A stretch of DNA of 64,000 bases from Brachybacterium massiliense. Lineage in GTDB: Bacteria > Actinomycetota > Actinomycetes > Actinomycetales > Dermabacteraceae. The position numbers were made by a program, and so were the translations under genes. The stretch covers positions 62,001-126,000 of the forward strand of contig NZ_FXXB01000004.1 of the NCBI RefSeq assembly GCF_900184245.1, written 5' to 3'. The notes under the pieces are model-generated. The model was not told where the DNA came from. It searched no databases and saw only the letters and a list, made by a program, of their open reading frames with translations. Each line of letters begins with the position of its first letter. The first letter of the stretch is position 1. This document shows positions 43,544-52,228 of the stretch, piece after piece.

Positions 43544-44314
43544 ATGAGCCCTCACATCGACGCGGTGCCGGAATCCGCCGCCGTGCCCACCGACCGCGAG
43601 ATGGTGCGCATCGAGAAGGTCACCAAGGAGTTCTCGCTGCGCCATGACCACTCCCTGAAGGAGCTGGTGTTCTCGGCCCTGCAGCGCAAGAAGCTCGCCG
43701 ACTCCTTCCTCGCCCTGGACCAGGTGGATCTCACGGTCCACGCCGGGGAGACCGTGGGCCTGATCGGCTTCAACGGCTCGGGCAAGTCCACCCTGCTCAA
43801 GACCATCTCCGGGGTGCTCTACCCGGACACCGGGCGGGTGCTGCTGCGAGGCCGCGTGGCCGGTCTGATCGAGGTGGGCGCCGGCTTCCACCCGGATCTC
43901 TCGGGCCGCGAGAACGTCTACCTCAACGGCGCGATCCTGGGGATGTCGCGCGAGCAGATCGATGAGAAGTTCGACGAGATCGTCGCGTTCAGCGAGATCG
44001 AGGAGTTCATCGACACGGACGTGAAGTACTACAGCTCGGGCATGTTCCTGCGCCTGGCCTTCTCCGTGGCGGTGCACACCGAGCCGGACATCTTCCTGGT
44101 CGACGAGATCCTCTCGGTGGGCGACGAGCCGTTCCAGCGCAAGTGCCTCGAGCGCATCCGCGAGCTGCAGAAGGCGGGCCGCACGATGGTGGTCGTCTCC
44201 CATGAGCTCGAGATGCTCGAGCGGCTGTGCACCCGCATCGTGGTGCTCCAGAAGGGCCGGACCATCTTCGACGGCGATCCCGCCGAGGCGGTGCGGACGC
44301 TGCGCGCCAGCTGA
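43544..44314 (+). CDS. polysaccharide ABC exporter ATPase (Wzt type)
   Basis: A 256-aa ATP-binding subunit of the RfbE/Wzt type. Walker A GFNGSGKST at 75-83, signature YSSGM at 163-167, Walker B IFLVDE at 183-188 followed by SVGD, and the switch histidine in VVSHELEML. The N-terminal extension of ~45 residues with HSLKELVFSALQRKK is typical for this subgroup. It lacks the C-terminal carbohydrate-binding domain of O-antigen Wzt, as in mycobacterial exporters. AGGGAGGAGAG precedes the ATG. A strong hairpin ends the operon downstream. Confidence 0.94.
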   Translation: MSPHIDAVPESAAVPTDREMVRIEKVTKEFSLRHDHSLKELVFSALQRKKLADSFLALDQVDLTVHAGETVGLIGFNGSGKSTLLKTISGVLYPDTGRVLLRGRVAGLIEVGAGFHPDLSGRENVYLNGAILGMSREQIDEKFDEIVAFSEIEEFIDTDVKYYSSGMFLRLAFSVAVHTEPDIFLVDEILSVGDEPFQRKCLERIRELQKAGRTMVVVSHELEMLERLCTRIVVLQKGRTIFDGDPAEAVRTLRAS

Positions 44315-44317
44315 ACC

Positions 44318-44354
44318 CCCGCGGCGCCCGGCGCCGGACGGACCGGGCCGCGGG
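44318..44354. terminator. bidirectional hairpin terminator
   Basis: CCCGCGG (44318-44324) pairs with CCGCGGG (44348-44354), extended by an inner CCCGG/CCGGG stem, in the 51-base gap between the convergent exporter and TIGR03089 genes. Confidence 0.75.
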
Positions 44355-44365
44355 TCTGGAGCGGC

Positions 44366-45082
44366 TCAGGAGCGGGGGAGTCGGCCTGTGACGGCCTCCT
44401 CCTGCGCCTGACGCTCGGTGACCGCAGCGGCGGGGCCGACGAGCCCCCCCCCCGCCAGCAGCAGCGCGAGCAGCGGCGCCGCCGACCGCAGGCCGTCCTC
44501 CTCCACCAGCATCCGCTCGCCGTGCGAGGGCGAGCCCTCGGGCTCCGGCGCGGCGGCAGGCCCGCTCCAGCCCGGCAGGGCCACTCCCAGCCGGTCGGAG
44601 CTGCCGCGCACCTCGCCGAGCCAGTCATGGGCCAGGGGCGGCAGCTCGCCGTCGTAGCGGGGGGCGAGCGAGACCGCCTGGAGGGCGAGCACCTCGTCGG
44701 CGCTCTGGGCGAGCGGGGAGGCAGGACGATCGGTCGCGACCACCCGCGGCTCCTCGGGGACGGCGTCCTCGGCGGGAGGCTGCGTCGTCTCGTCGCGCTC
44801 GAGCACCACCACCTCGGCTCCGAGGGACCAGGCCGCGAGCGCGAGCACCAGGCGCTTCCAGTGCGGCGGGAGGTCGAGCACCACGAGCTCGCCGGGTGCG
44901 AGGGCGATCTCGTCATGCAGATGCCCGATCGTCTTGATCACCCAGTTGGCCAGCACGTGACCGGAGAGCTCGATGCGTGCCGCCTCGCCGTACCAGGCCA
45001 GCACCGGGCCGGGCCCCTTCTCCTCGAGGACGCGCAGCAGCTGCGCGGCGGTGTCCGCAGGGGCGGCGGGACGGACGTTCAC
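44366..45082 (-). CDS. TIGR03089 family protein
   Basis: A 238-aa actinobacterial protein resembling a truncated AMP-binding enzyme. It contains RPAAPADTAAQLLRVLEEKG at the start, LSGHVLANWVIKTIGHLHDEIALAPG and LDLPPHWKRLVLALAAWSLG, the family's best-conserved blocks. Function is unknown; in mycobacteria the corresponding gene (Rv3268) is near whiB2, fbiB and LCP genes, as here. GTG 45082 overlaps the stop of the upstream gene. Near the C-terminus a run of ten G (coding strand) encodes part of GGG and makes the last ~27 residues prone to frame slippage. Confidence 0.85.
   Translation of the reverse strand: MNVRPAAPADTAAQLLRVLEEKGPGPVLAWYGEAARIELSGHVLANWVIKTIGHLHDEIALAPGELVVLDLPPHWKRLVLALAAWSLGAEVVVLERDETTQPPAEDAVPEEPRVVATDRPASPLAQSADEVLALQAVSLAPRYDGELPPLAHDWLGEVRGSSDRLGVALPGWSGPAAAPEPEGSPSHGERMLVEEDGLRSAAPLLALLLAGGGLVGPAAAVTERQAQEEAVTGRLPRS
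44444..44453. repeat. C10/G10 homopolymer inside the TIGR03089 gene
   Basis: Ten consecutive C on the plus strand (G on the coding strand), the longest homopolymer noticed in the window; slip-prone in replication and in sequencing. Confidence 0.85.
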
Positions 45083-46206
45083 GACAGATCCTCCTGGGAG
45101 TCGGGGACGGAGACCTCCACGAGGATCTCCGGCAGCGGGGCGGAGAGCGACTCGGCGCCGAGCGCCGTGCGGATCCTCTCGGCGAGGGTCGCGGCGGCGA
45201 TCAGCGCGGCGGGGGAGCGCTCGGCCGCCTCCACCACGATATGCGTGGAGCCGTCGGGGCGCGTGCTGATCCGCGAGCTCGCGGAGGGGCTGCTCTGCCC
45301 GGGACGAGGGATCGAGGCCACCCCGACCGCGCGGTCGATCCGCTCGCGCGCCGGTTCGGGGGACATCCGCGCGATCGGCTCCTGCTCGGCGCTCAGCCCG
45401 AGCGCCTCCCACACCGACTCGAGGCTCGGGCGGCGGAACCAGTCCTCCGGCCCGGTGCGGGAGAGCTGGCGGGCGGGGACGTCCGACGCGGTCGCCGCGG
45501 CCACGCCCCGCACCAGGGCGGCGGGCACCCCACTGGCCTTGCCCTTGACGAGGTCTGCGGCGGCGGCGAGCTCATCGGCGAGGTTGCGCACCGTGACGGT
45601 GAGCGCGCGGCCGTCGGCATCGGTGCCGCCGCGCAGATCCTGCAGGGAGGAGACCCCCGACGCACCGAGCGCGATATCACCGACGCCCACCCGCCAGACG
45701 CGGGAGGAGGTGTCCGTCAGCAGCACGCCCAGCTCCACGCCGAGCACGGAGACCAGCTGATCGCGCAGAGCGCGGGCGCAGGCATCGGGATCCTCGGGCA
45801 GCAGCAGCGGCCCCTCGGGCGCGTTGGAGGAGTCCACCCCCGCGGCCGCCATCACCGGACCGGAGGGGATCTGCACCACGGAGGTCACCACGCGCGTGTG
45901 CAGCCGGCGGGCGACGGTGCGCACCGCTGCGGCGCGGACCGCCTCGTCCCGCTCCTCGGGAGCGATGCGCAGGCCCAGCGCCTTCGAGACCACCTTGGTG
46001 GACAGGCACAGCACGTCACCGTCCTGCGGGCCGAGAGGGGCGAGCGCACGGGCGAGCAGCGCCCCCAGATCATCTCCCTCGCGGATCTCGGGGAGTCCGG
46101 TGATCGGGAGCACGCTCACCTCCCGCGGAGCAGGGGGCGGTATGGTCTGCGCGGGCGGGGCGACATCGGGCACGGGGCCTCCCGGACTGTGATTCGGATG
46201 CGACAT
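45079..46206 (-). CDS. coenzyme F420-0:L-glutamate ligase-like protein (CofE/FbiB N-domain)
   Basis: A 375-aa protein. Residues ~28-260 carry the CofE fold: VSVLPITGLPEIREGDDLGALLARAL, DGDVLCLSTKVVSKALG, the PEERD region, LLPEDPDACARALRDQL, VLLTDTSSRVWRVGVGDIALG and LVKGKASGVPAALVRG. These residues bind GTP and metal and add glutamates to F420. Unlike mycobacterial FbiB it has no nitroreductase domain; instead a ~115-residue C-terminal segment of unknown fold follows. No cofC or cofD gene is in the window. ATG 46206 is divergent from whiB across a 106-base regulatory gap. Confidence 0.84.
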   Translation of the reverse strand: MSHPNHSPGGPVPDVAPPAQTIPPPAPREVSVLPITGLPEIREGDDLGALLARALAPLGPQDGDVLCLSTKVVSKALGLRIAPEERDEAVRAAAVRTVARRLHTRVVTSVVQIPSGPVMAAAGVDSSNAPEGPLLLPEDPDACARALRDQLVSVLGVELGVLLTDTSSRVWRVGVGDIALGASGVSSLQDLRGGTDADGRALTVTVRNLADELAAAADLVKGKASGVPAALVRGVAAATASDVPARQLSRTGPEDWFRRPSLESVWEALGLSAEQEPIARMSPEPARERIDRAVGVASIPRPGQSSPSASSRISTRPDGSTHIVVEAAERSPAALIAAATLAERIRTALGAESLSAPLPEILVEVSVPDSQEDLS

Positions 46207-46229
46207 GCAAGGCGACGCGCCGATGCCGC

Positions 46230-46260
46230 TTGACGGACCATAACTACACCGGTGTACTTT
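46230..46260 (+). promoter_or_regulatory. whiB promoter with a 12-bp palindrome
   Basis: TTGACG (46230-46235) and TACTTT (46255-46260) form a candidate -35/-10 pair with a long 19-base spacer. The perfect palindrome TACACCGGTGTA (46245-46256) occupies the spacer and touches the -10 box, a position suited to an operator. Confidence 0.5.
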
Positions 46261-46312
46261 AGGCGCATCGGGCCCCCGGTGGTCGACGAATGCAGTGGAA
46301 GGAATGGTGGCC

Positions 46313-46612
46313 ATGGACGAGGAACGGGTCGATGACGACACGCGCGCAGAGCTGACTCTGCTCGACCTCGCCGGGCAGGACTCCGACGAGGCCGAGCTGA
46401 CCTGGCAGGAGCGCGCCCTGTGCGCGCAGACCGATCCGGAGGCGTTCTTCCCCGAGAAGGGCGGCTCCACCCGAGAGGCGAAGAAGGTGTGCGTCTCGTG
46501 CGAGGTGCGCGCGGAGTGCCTCGAGTACGCCCTCGAGAACGATGAGCGCTTCGGGATCTGGGGCGGGCTGTCCGAACGCGAGCGTCGCAAGCTCAAGCGC
46601 CGGGTGGTCTGA
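46313..46612 (+). CDS. WhiB-family iron-sulfur regulator
   Basis: A 99-aa WhiB protein. Four cluster ligands are C37, C60, C63 and C69 (LCAQTDPEAFFPEKGG, then KVCVSCEVRAECL), followed by the turn GIWGG at 81-85 and a basic C-terminal DNA-contact tail (RKLKRRVV). WhiB proteins bind a [4Fe-4S] cluster and the principal sigma factor region 4. ATG 46313 is chosen because GGAAGGA lies nine bases before it; in-frame GTG 46295 and ATG 46304 lack spacing. Gene order with manB, DUF3499 and the F420 ligase matches the mycobacterial whiB2 region, so WhiB2 orthology is likely but inferred. Confidence 0.94.
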   Translation: MDEERVDDDTRAELTLLDLAGQDSDEAELTWQERALCAQTDPEAFFPEKGGSTREAKKVCVSCEVRAECLEYALENDERFGIWGGLSERERRKLKRRVV

Positions 46613-46623
46613 CACCCTTCCTG

Positions 46624-49600
46624 GTGAGCGATCGTCACATCACCGCGGTCGTCCTGCTGAGCGGGACGACGACCGCGTCCACCCACGGTGCCCTGCGTAC
46701 CGCGCTGTCCGAGCAGTCACGGTCGCCGGACCGCATCGTCGTGGTCGCCCCCTCCGATCTCGCGGGCGAGGTCCACGACGCCGTCGAGTCGGATCTCCTC
46801 ACCGGCCGGATCGACGAGATCCTGCCCGTCTCCTCCTCCGTGAGCCGCTCCGGGGCGATCCACGAGACGCTCGAGCTGCTCGAGCGCAGTGCCGAGACCG
46901 CGCCGGAGCCGGGCGCCGAGCACGCTGAGACGGAGCAGGCCGCGCCCCGTCGGCGCCGCGCCCGCGAGGTCGATCCCGTCGCGGTCGAGCGCGAGCGCAC
47001 CCAGCGCGCCGAGGAGCTGGCCCGTATCCCGCTGCGCCTGCGCGAGGAGCCGCTGCGCCCGGGACGCCGCGTCGGCGCCGTCGCCGAGGGTGAATCCTGG
47101 CTGTGGTTCGTGGTGGACGGCTCGACCCCCGGGATCGATGCGCTCGAGCACCTGCTGCAGATCGTCGAGGTCTCCCCGAACACGGCCGTCGTCGGCGCCA
47201 AGCGCGTGCGCCACGTCGAGCCCGAGGACGCTCTGCCGCTGACCGCGGAGAGCGCGGACGCGCTCGTCGACGTCGGCCTCACCCTCACCCATGGGGGCCG
47301 CATCGTCACCGGTGTGGACCCCGGCGAGATCGACCAGGGGCAGGCGGACTGGCGCCAGGACGTCCTCGCCGTGCCTCTGCCGGGCATGCTCGTGCGCGAG
47401 CAGACCCTGCGCGAGGTGGGGAGCCTGGATCCCGAGCTGCCGACCCCCTGGGCCGAGATCGACCTGTGCCGGCGGATCTGGCGCTCGGGCGAACGGGTCG
47501 CCGTGCAGGCCGGTGCCCGCGTGCTCCACCCGCATCCCACCCGGCCCCTGCTCGAACGGCTGCAGGAGCAGCGCACCGGGCAGATCCTCACCCTGCTCAA
47601 GCAGCGCTCCCTCATCCACGCCCTGCTCACCCTGGTGCTGCTGCCTCTCGAGACCCTCCTGCGCATGGGCGGAGCGATCGCCGCCTCCGCACCGCGCCGC
47701 GCCCTGATGGAGCTGCGAGCGGCCGCGGCGGTCCTGCCGCGTGCACGGCGCGTGCTGGGCCGCGCCCTGCGCGATCGCCGACGCTCCCGGGTGCCGCGCG
47801 GGCGCCTGGCACCCCTGTACGTCCCGCGCGGCGAGGGCACGCGGCGCTGGGCGGACGACCTGTGGAGCCAGCTGTTCGCCGACGACGACCGGCGCCGCCA
47901 CATCCGCCGCACCACCTGGGGCATCGCCGGCACCCGTCATGGCCTCGACGACGCCGACTACGGACGCCACATCGTGTGGACCGCGGTCGTGGCCCTGGTC
48001 GCCACGGGGCTGGGCGTGCTCGCGCTGCGCGGCCTGTTCGGGCGCGGCGAGATCACCGGCCCCGGGCTGCGCCCCCTGCCGGACAGCTGGCAGGAGCTGT
48101 GGAGCGCGGCCTGGTCGAGCTGGGTCCCCGGCGGGCTGGGGGAGCGCGGCCCCGGCGATGCCCTGGTGCGTGTGCTCGGGCCGCTCCCGCTCGGCGGCGA
48201 CCTGCTGGTGGAGGTGCTCGTCTTCGCCGCGGTGCCGCTGAGCGCGCTGCTGGCGTGGTGGGCCTCGGGGGCGATCACCCGCGCCGTCGGCGCACGCCTG
48301 GTGATCGCCACCCTCTGGGCGCTGGCCCCCTCGCTGCTGGCCGCGCTCGCCGTGGGCGCCTGGCCGCTGCTGCTGGTGCACATGCTGCTGCCGCTGCTGG
48401 CCCTCGCGCTCGGCCGCGCGATCGGACTGCCCCACAAGGTCTCCCAGGCGAGCGTTTCCGCCGCCGCTGCCGGAGGTCTCGTGCTGCTGGTGATCGGCGC
48501 GGTGCAGCCGGTGCTGGTGCTGCTCGGGGCTCTCGCCGTGCTGCTGCTCGCCCTCGCCGCCCCCGGACGGCGCCGACGCCTGCTGTGGGTGCTGCTGCCG
48601 TCCCTCGCCCTGCACGCCCCGTACCTGCCGCTCTACGTGGGACATCCCCAGCTGCTGCTCGCCGTGGCCGGGGTGCCGCCGAGCGTTGCCGGCCCCTCCC
48701 TGCTGGACCTCGCAGGTCTGTGGCCCGTCACCCCCGGGGTGCAGGAGCAGCTCGCCCCGCTGGTCGGGGAGGGAGCGGCCTCGCTGCTGCCCCTGCTGCC
48801 GGTGGCACCGGTCGTGCTCGCTGCGCTGCTGTCCCCGCTGATGTCCGGTGCGGCCGGTCGCGCGGGCCGCTTCAGCGTGCTGCTGGCCGCGGCCGCTGGA
48901 GCGACCGTGCTGCTGGCCCGCGGCACCTGGACCGCCGCTGCGGACGGGCAGCTGGTCACGCCGCCGCTGCACGCCTTGCTGAGCGTCGCCCTGCTCGCCC
49001 TCGCCGTGGGCGCCGCGGCGGCCTTCGACGGGCTCGCCCGCCGCGAGAGCGGCGACCATCGGGCCCGTCGCGCGATCACCGGGGTGGTCGGCGCCGTGGT
49101 CGCCGCCTGCTGCCTGGTCACCGTCGCCGGCTGGTCCCTGCTGCTGCCGGGACAGCTGCGGCTCGAGCGGGTCGAGGGCGGGGAGGTCCCTGCCGCGGCC
49201 GCCGACCAGGGACGCACCGACGCCCGGGCCCGCGTGCTGACCCTCCAGCTCGCCGACGACGGCGCGGTGGACGCCGGCCTCGTGGTCCACGGCGGCGACA
49301 GCATCATCCAGCACGCCGCCCTCGCCGATGCGCGCGACGTGGACACCGTCCGCGCCGGCACCGCCATCGATGCGGACCCCGCCTCGGCGGCGCTGCGGGA
49401 GACCGTCGCCGGGATGCTCTCGCAGGACGCTCCTGTCGCCGATGTGCAGACGGAGGACGGCTCCTCCGCGTACCTGGCCATCGCCTACGTGGTGGTCCAG
49501 GGGGACCGCGACGAGCAGGCCGAGCTGGTGCGCACCCTGGACACCTCCCCGCAGCTGGAGAAGGTCACCGAGGGCACCTGGGGCGGCATGTGGCGGGTGA

Positions 49601-49965
49601 TCGACGCCTCCCCGCGCGCGCTGGTCACCGGCGGTGCGGAGCAGACCCCCCTGTCCAGCGGCGTCATCGACGCCGCGGGAGCGATCCCGGCCGACGAGGC
49701 CGAGCGCACCGTGGTGCTCTCCGAACGCTTCGACACCGGCTGGCGGGCCACCCTGGACGGCACCGAGCTCGCCCCGACCGAGGTCGACGGCTGGGCGCAG
49801 GGCTTCCAGGTCCCCGCCGGAGCGGCCGGCGAGATCGAGATCCATCGCGACCAGCCCCTGACGCTGCTGTGGCAGCTGCTGCTCGCCGCGGCGGTGGGCC
49901 TGACCGCGCTGCTGGCGATCCCGTGGCGACTGCGCGCACGCACGGCGGAGGAGATGTATGGCTGA
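46624..49965 (+). CDS. large glycosyltransferase family 2 / multi-pass membrane protein
   Basis: A 1113-aa protein. Residues 1 to ~320 form a GT2-like domain (ITAVVLLSGTTTASTHGAL, VDGSTPGIDALEHLL, PWAEIDLCRRIWRSGERV) containing an insert of ~60 charged residues. From ~335 to ~865 there are many hydrophobic segments, and an extracellular domain (~870-1085) is closed by a last helix and RLRARTAEEMYG. Such fused proteins lie next to whiB2/DUF5719 in many actinobacteria and are thought to act on envelope glycans. The canonical DXD is weak, so catalysis by the N-domain is uncertain. GTG 46624 lies 11 bases after whiB, suggesting co-transcription. Confidence 0.83.
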   Translation: MSDRHITAVVLLSGTTTASTHGALRTALSEQSRSPDRIVVVAPSDLAGEVHDAVESDLLTGRIDEILPVSSSVSRSGAIHETLELLERSAETAPEPGAEHAETEQAAPRRRRAREVDPVAVERERTQRAEELARIPLRLREEPLRPGRRVGAVAEGESWLWFVVDGSTPGIDALEHLLQIVEVSPNTAVVGAKRVRHVEPEDALPLTAESADALVDVGLTLTHGGRIVTGVDPGEIDQGQADWRQDVLAVPLPGMLVREQTLREVGSLDPELPTPWAEIDLCRRIWRSGERVAVQAGARVLHPHPTRPLLERLQEQRTGQILTLLKQRSLIHALLTLVLLPLETLLRMGGAIAASAPRRALMELRAAAAVLPRARRVLGRALRDRRRSRVPRGRLAPLYVPRGEGTRRWADDLWSQLFADDDRRRHIRRTTWGIAGTRHGLDDADYGRHIVWTAVVALVATGLGVLALRGLFGRGEITGPGLRPLPDSWQELWSAAWSSWVPGGLGERGPGDALVRVLGPLPLGGDLLVEVLVFAAVPLSALLAWWASGAITRAVGARLVIATLWALAPSLLAALAVGAWPLLLVHMLLPLLALALGRAIGLPHKVSQASVSAAAAGGLVLLVIGAVQPVLVLLGALAVLLLALAAPGRRRRLLWVLLPSLALHAPYLPLYVGHPQLLLAVAGVPPSVAGPSLLDLAGLWPVTPGVQEQLAPLVGEGAASLLPLLPVAPVVLAALLSPLMSGAAGRAGRFSVLLAAAAGATVLLARGTWTAAADGQLVTPPLHALLSVALLALAVGAAAAFDGLARRESGDHRARRAITGVVGAVVAACCLVTVAGWSLLLPGQLRLERVEGGEVPAAAADQGRTDARARVLTLQLADDGAVDAGLVVHGGDSIIQHAALADARDVDTVRAGTAIDADPASAALRETVAGMLSQDAPVADVQTEDGSSAYLAIAYVVVQGDRDEQAELVRTLDTSPQLEKVTEGTWGGMWRVIDASPRALVTGGAEQTPLSSGVIDAAGAIPADEAERTVVLSERFDTGWRATLDGTELAPTEVDGWAQGFQVPAGAAGEIEIHRDQPLTLLWQLLLAAAVGLTALLAIPWRLRARTAEEMYG

Positions 49966-51592
49966 GCACGATGCCCCTGCGCAGAGCCCGGACGAGCCGG
50001 AGACCCCCGCCGCCGGCACGGACCGCACCGGCGTGCGGCGCCTGCTCGCCCTCGCGGCCCTGATCCCGCTCGGCGCGACGGTGGGCGCCCTCGCCCTCAC
50101 CCCGCCGCCGGAGCCCGTCGGCGTGCAGCACGCGCAGGCCGAGTCCCGGCCCGGCGCGAGCACCCGTTTCTGCCACGGCGCGCTCCAGCTGCCTGAGGAG
50201 CTGCTCGGGACGGGCACGGACGCCGAGCTCGCGGTGGCACCGCCGAGCCCCGAGATCTCCCTGCGCACGGTCTCCGCCGAACCGGCCTCCTCGCTGCTGT
50301 TCGGCACCGTCAGCGGCTCGGCGACCCTGCAGGAGGAGGACGGCTCCGTCCGCGCCCCCTCGATCACCACCCGCAGCGCCGACGGCACGGTGCTCGGCGA
50401 CGACGCCGCCTCCCAGGACATGGGCGTAGCCCTGCAGGGCATGGGCGGCATCGAGGGCGCACCGCACGTCACCTCCGCCACCTCCCAGAGCGAGAGGCCC
50501 GTGGCCGACACGATCCAGGCCACCGCCACCACCAGCGGCGACTACCGCTCCCTGGCCATGACCCGCTGCACCGAGCCCGCCACCGAGGCGAGCTTCCTCG
50601 GCGTCTCCACCGGGAGGGGCGACAGCTCCGCGCTCGTGCTGAGCAATCCCACCGAGCGTCCCGCCACCGCCTCGGTGCAGCTGTGGACCGAGGACGGCCC
50701 CGCCGCGATGGAGGGCCGCAGCCAGGTGGTCGTCGCCCCCGGCACCGAGGAGCGGGTGCTGCTCGAATCCGTGGCCGCCGGGCACGACGCGGTGGGCGTG
50801 GACGTCTCCGTGATGGGCTCGCCGCTGTCGATGCACGTCCAGACCACGGAGCGCGACGGGCTCACCCCGGGCGGCGCCGAGATCCTCGCACCGCTGCCCG
50901 CTCCCGCGACGGAGCAGGTGATGCCGGGCGTGGACGTCGCCGGCACCGCCCCGACCGTCGTGCTCGCCAACCCTCGCGGCACCGACACCACCGCCACGAT
51001 CCAGGTGCTCAGCGCCGAGGGACCGGTCGATTCCGCGACCCTCGAGGATGTCGAGATCCCGGCCGGCACCGTGGTGAGCACACCGCTCGAGGGACTGCCC
51101 GACGGCACCTACGCGGTGAAGGTGCGCTCCCAGGAGGCGCTGACCGCGGTCACCCGCAGCCAGCGCACCGGCGAGGACCTCCCCGGAGACACCGTCGGCT
51201 CGCCGGTGGACTTCACCCTGGTGGAGCCCGCGCCGGCCCTGCGCTCGCACGGGATGAGCGCCCTGCCCGCAGGCGGCATCGGGCAGCTCACCCTGACCGG
51301 CACCGCCGACTCCGCGGTCACCGTCATCCCGATCGCGGCAGACGGCTCCGCGGGCGAGGCGCTGAGCGTCGAGGTCGGCGCTGACGCCACCGCGACCCTC
51401 ACCGCCGCCCAGCTCACGGTCGGGGACGCGCCCGCCGTGGGGATCACCGTCGTGCCGGAGGTGCCCGGAACGGTCCACGCCGCGTGGACGCACCGGGTGC
51501 GGGATGGCGCCGGCGGCCTGCTGCTGTCCGCCGTCCCGGTGCCGGGCGCCGAGGGCGGCGGTGCCCCCGTGACCGTGCGTCTCGAGGGCTGA
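49958..51592 (+). CDS. DUF5719 family secreted/membrane-anchored protein
   Basis: A 544-aa protein with a short cytoplasmic N-terminus, one signal-anchor helix (LLALAALIPLGATVGALAL, ~31-49) and a large extracytoplasmic part of repeated beta domains rich in A, G, T and E. The chain shows the family blocks FCHGALQLPEELLG and ALVLSNPTERPATASVQLW. Function is unknown; the gene consistently follows the large GT2 membrane protein in actinobacteria, here with an eight-base overlap, so the two probably act together in the envelope. Confidence 0.82.
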   Translation: MAEHDAPAQSPDEPETPAAGTDRTGVRRLLALAALIPLGATVGALALTPPPEPVGVQHAQAESRPGASTRFCHGALQLPEELLGTGTDAELAVAPPSPEISLRTVSAEPASSLLFGTVSGSATLQEEDGSVRAPSITTRSADGTVLGDDAASQDMGVALQGMGGIEGAPHVTSATSQSERPVADTIQATATTSGDYRSLAMTRCTEPATEASFLGVSTGRGDSSALVLSNPTERPATASVQLWTEDGPAAMEGRSQVVVAPGTEERVLLESVAAGHDAVGVDVSVMGSPLSMHVQTTERDGLTPGGAEILAPLPAPATEQVMPGVDVAGTAPTVVLANPRGTDTTATIQVLSAEGPVDSATLEDVEIPAGTVVSTPLEGLPDGTYAVKVRSQEALTAVTRSQRTGEDLPGDTVGSPVDFTLVEPAPALRSHGMSALPAGGIGQLTLTGTADSAVTVIPIAADGSAGEALSVEVGADATATLTAAQLTVGDAPAVGITVVPEVPGTVHAAWTHRVRDGAGGLLLSAVPVPGAEGGGAPVTVRLEG

Positions 51593-51658
51593 GCGACGTG
51601 CTGTGAGCTCGTGAACGGCAGGAGCTCGGCGAATCCGGCGGGGCTGAGAGGGGCGGAC

Positions 51659-52114
51659 TCAGTCCGTCCAGGCCCCCGGGTCGATGTCCTCGGGGGCGAT
51701 GTTCAGCAGCGAGCCGATCTGCTCGGCGAGCACCTGCCGCACGAGCATCTCGAGCTCCGCCTCGGTGCTGCACCTGGTCTGCAGCGGCCGCCGGTACACG
51801 ATCACCCGCGCGGGATGGGTGCGCGAGGGCGGGATCACCCGGCCCAGCAGCACCGTCGCATCGTCCCAGGGGCCCGGATCCGCCGGCGGCACCTCCTCGA
51901 CCAGCACCTGCATGTGCGCCAGGCGCCGCGGGAACCGCTGGGCGATCATCGCTCCGGCATCGGTGACCAGCTCGTCGAAGCGCTCGCGGCGGGTGCGATG
52001 GCCGGGCAGGTGCGGGGGGATCAGGTCCCAGCGCCTGCCGCGCCCACGACGGTCCCGGCGGCGGGGACTCTGCCGGGGACCGGCAGGGCCGGGGAGCAGT
52101 GGCTCGACATCCAT
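51659..52114 (-). CDS. zincin-like metallopeptidase family protein lacking the metal motif
   Basis: A 151-aa protein resembling the small PF06262 metallopeptidase family: RRERFDELVTDAGAMIAQRF, MQVLVEEVPP, LGRVIPPSRTHPARVIVYRRPL and a terminal AELEMLVRQVLAEQIGSLLNI helix. In active members that helix carries HExxHH; here the corresponding stretch is AEQIGSL, with no metal ligands. It is therefore probably a non-catalytic relative. ATG 52114 is the natural start after a basic linker. It is divergent from DUF3499, as in the mycobacterial whiB2 region. Confidence 0.78.
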   Translation of the reverse strand: MDVEPLLPGPAGPRQSPRRRDRRGRGRRWDLIPPHLPGHRTRRERFDELVTDAGAMIAQRFPRRLAHMQVLVEEVPPADPGPWDDATVLLGRVIPPSRTHPARVIVYRRPLQTRCSTEAELEMLVRQVLAEQIGSLLNIAPEDIDPGAWTD

Positions 52115-52215
52115 GGCCCGCACTCTAGCGCCAGGGACTGCGCGGAGAGGACCGCAGCGGGGTGTGTGGCGCCCCGCCCCGGGCGCGCCTCGCACCTCGT
52201 GCCGCCCGGCCGCCG

Positions 52216-52221
52216 TACACT
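52216..52221 (+). promoter_or_regulatory. -10 box TACACT, leaderless-type
   Basis: TACACT ends seven bases before GTG 52229, which has no ribosome binding site; a leaderless transcript for the DUF3499-manB pair is likely. Confidence 0.55.
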
Positions 52222-52228
52222 GCTGGAC

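Noticed and set aside
46717..50532. A 1271-codon open frame on the minus strand opposite the giant GT2 protein
   Set aside because: High-GC third-position bias keeps antisense frames open. The plus-strand frame has recognisable domains and coupled neighbours; the minus frame is rich in Q, H, G and R without any family motif.
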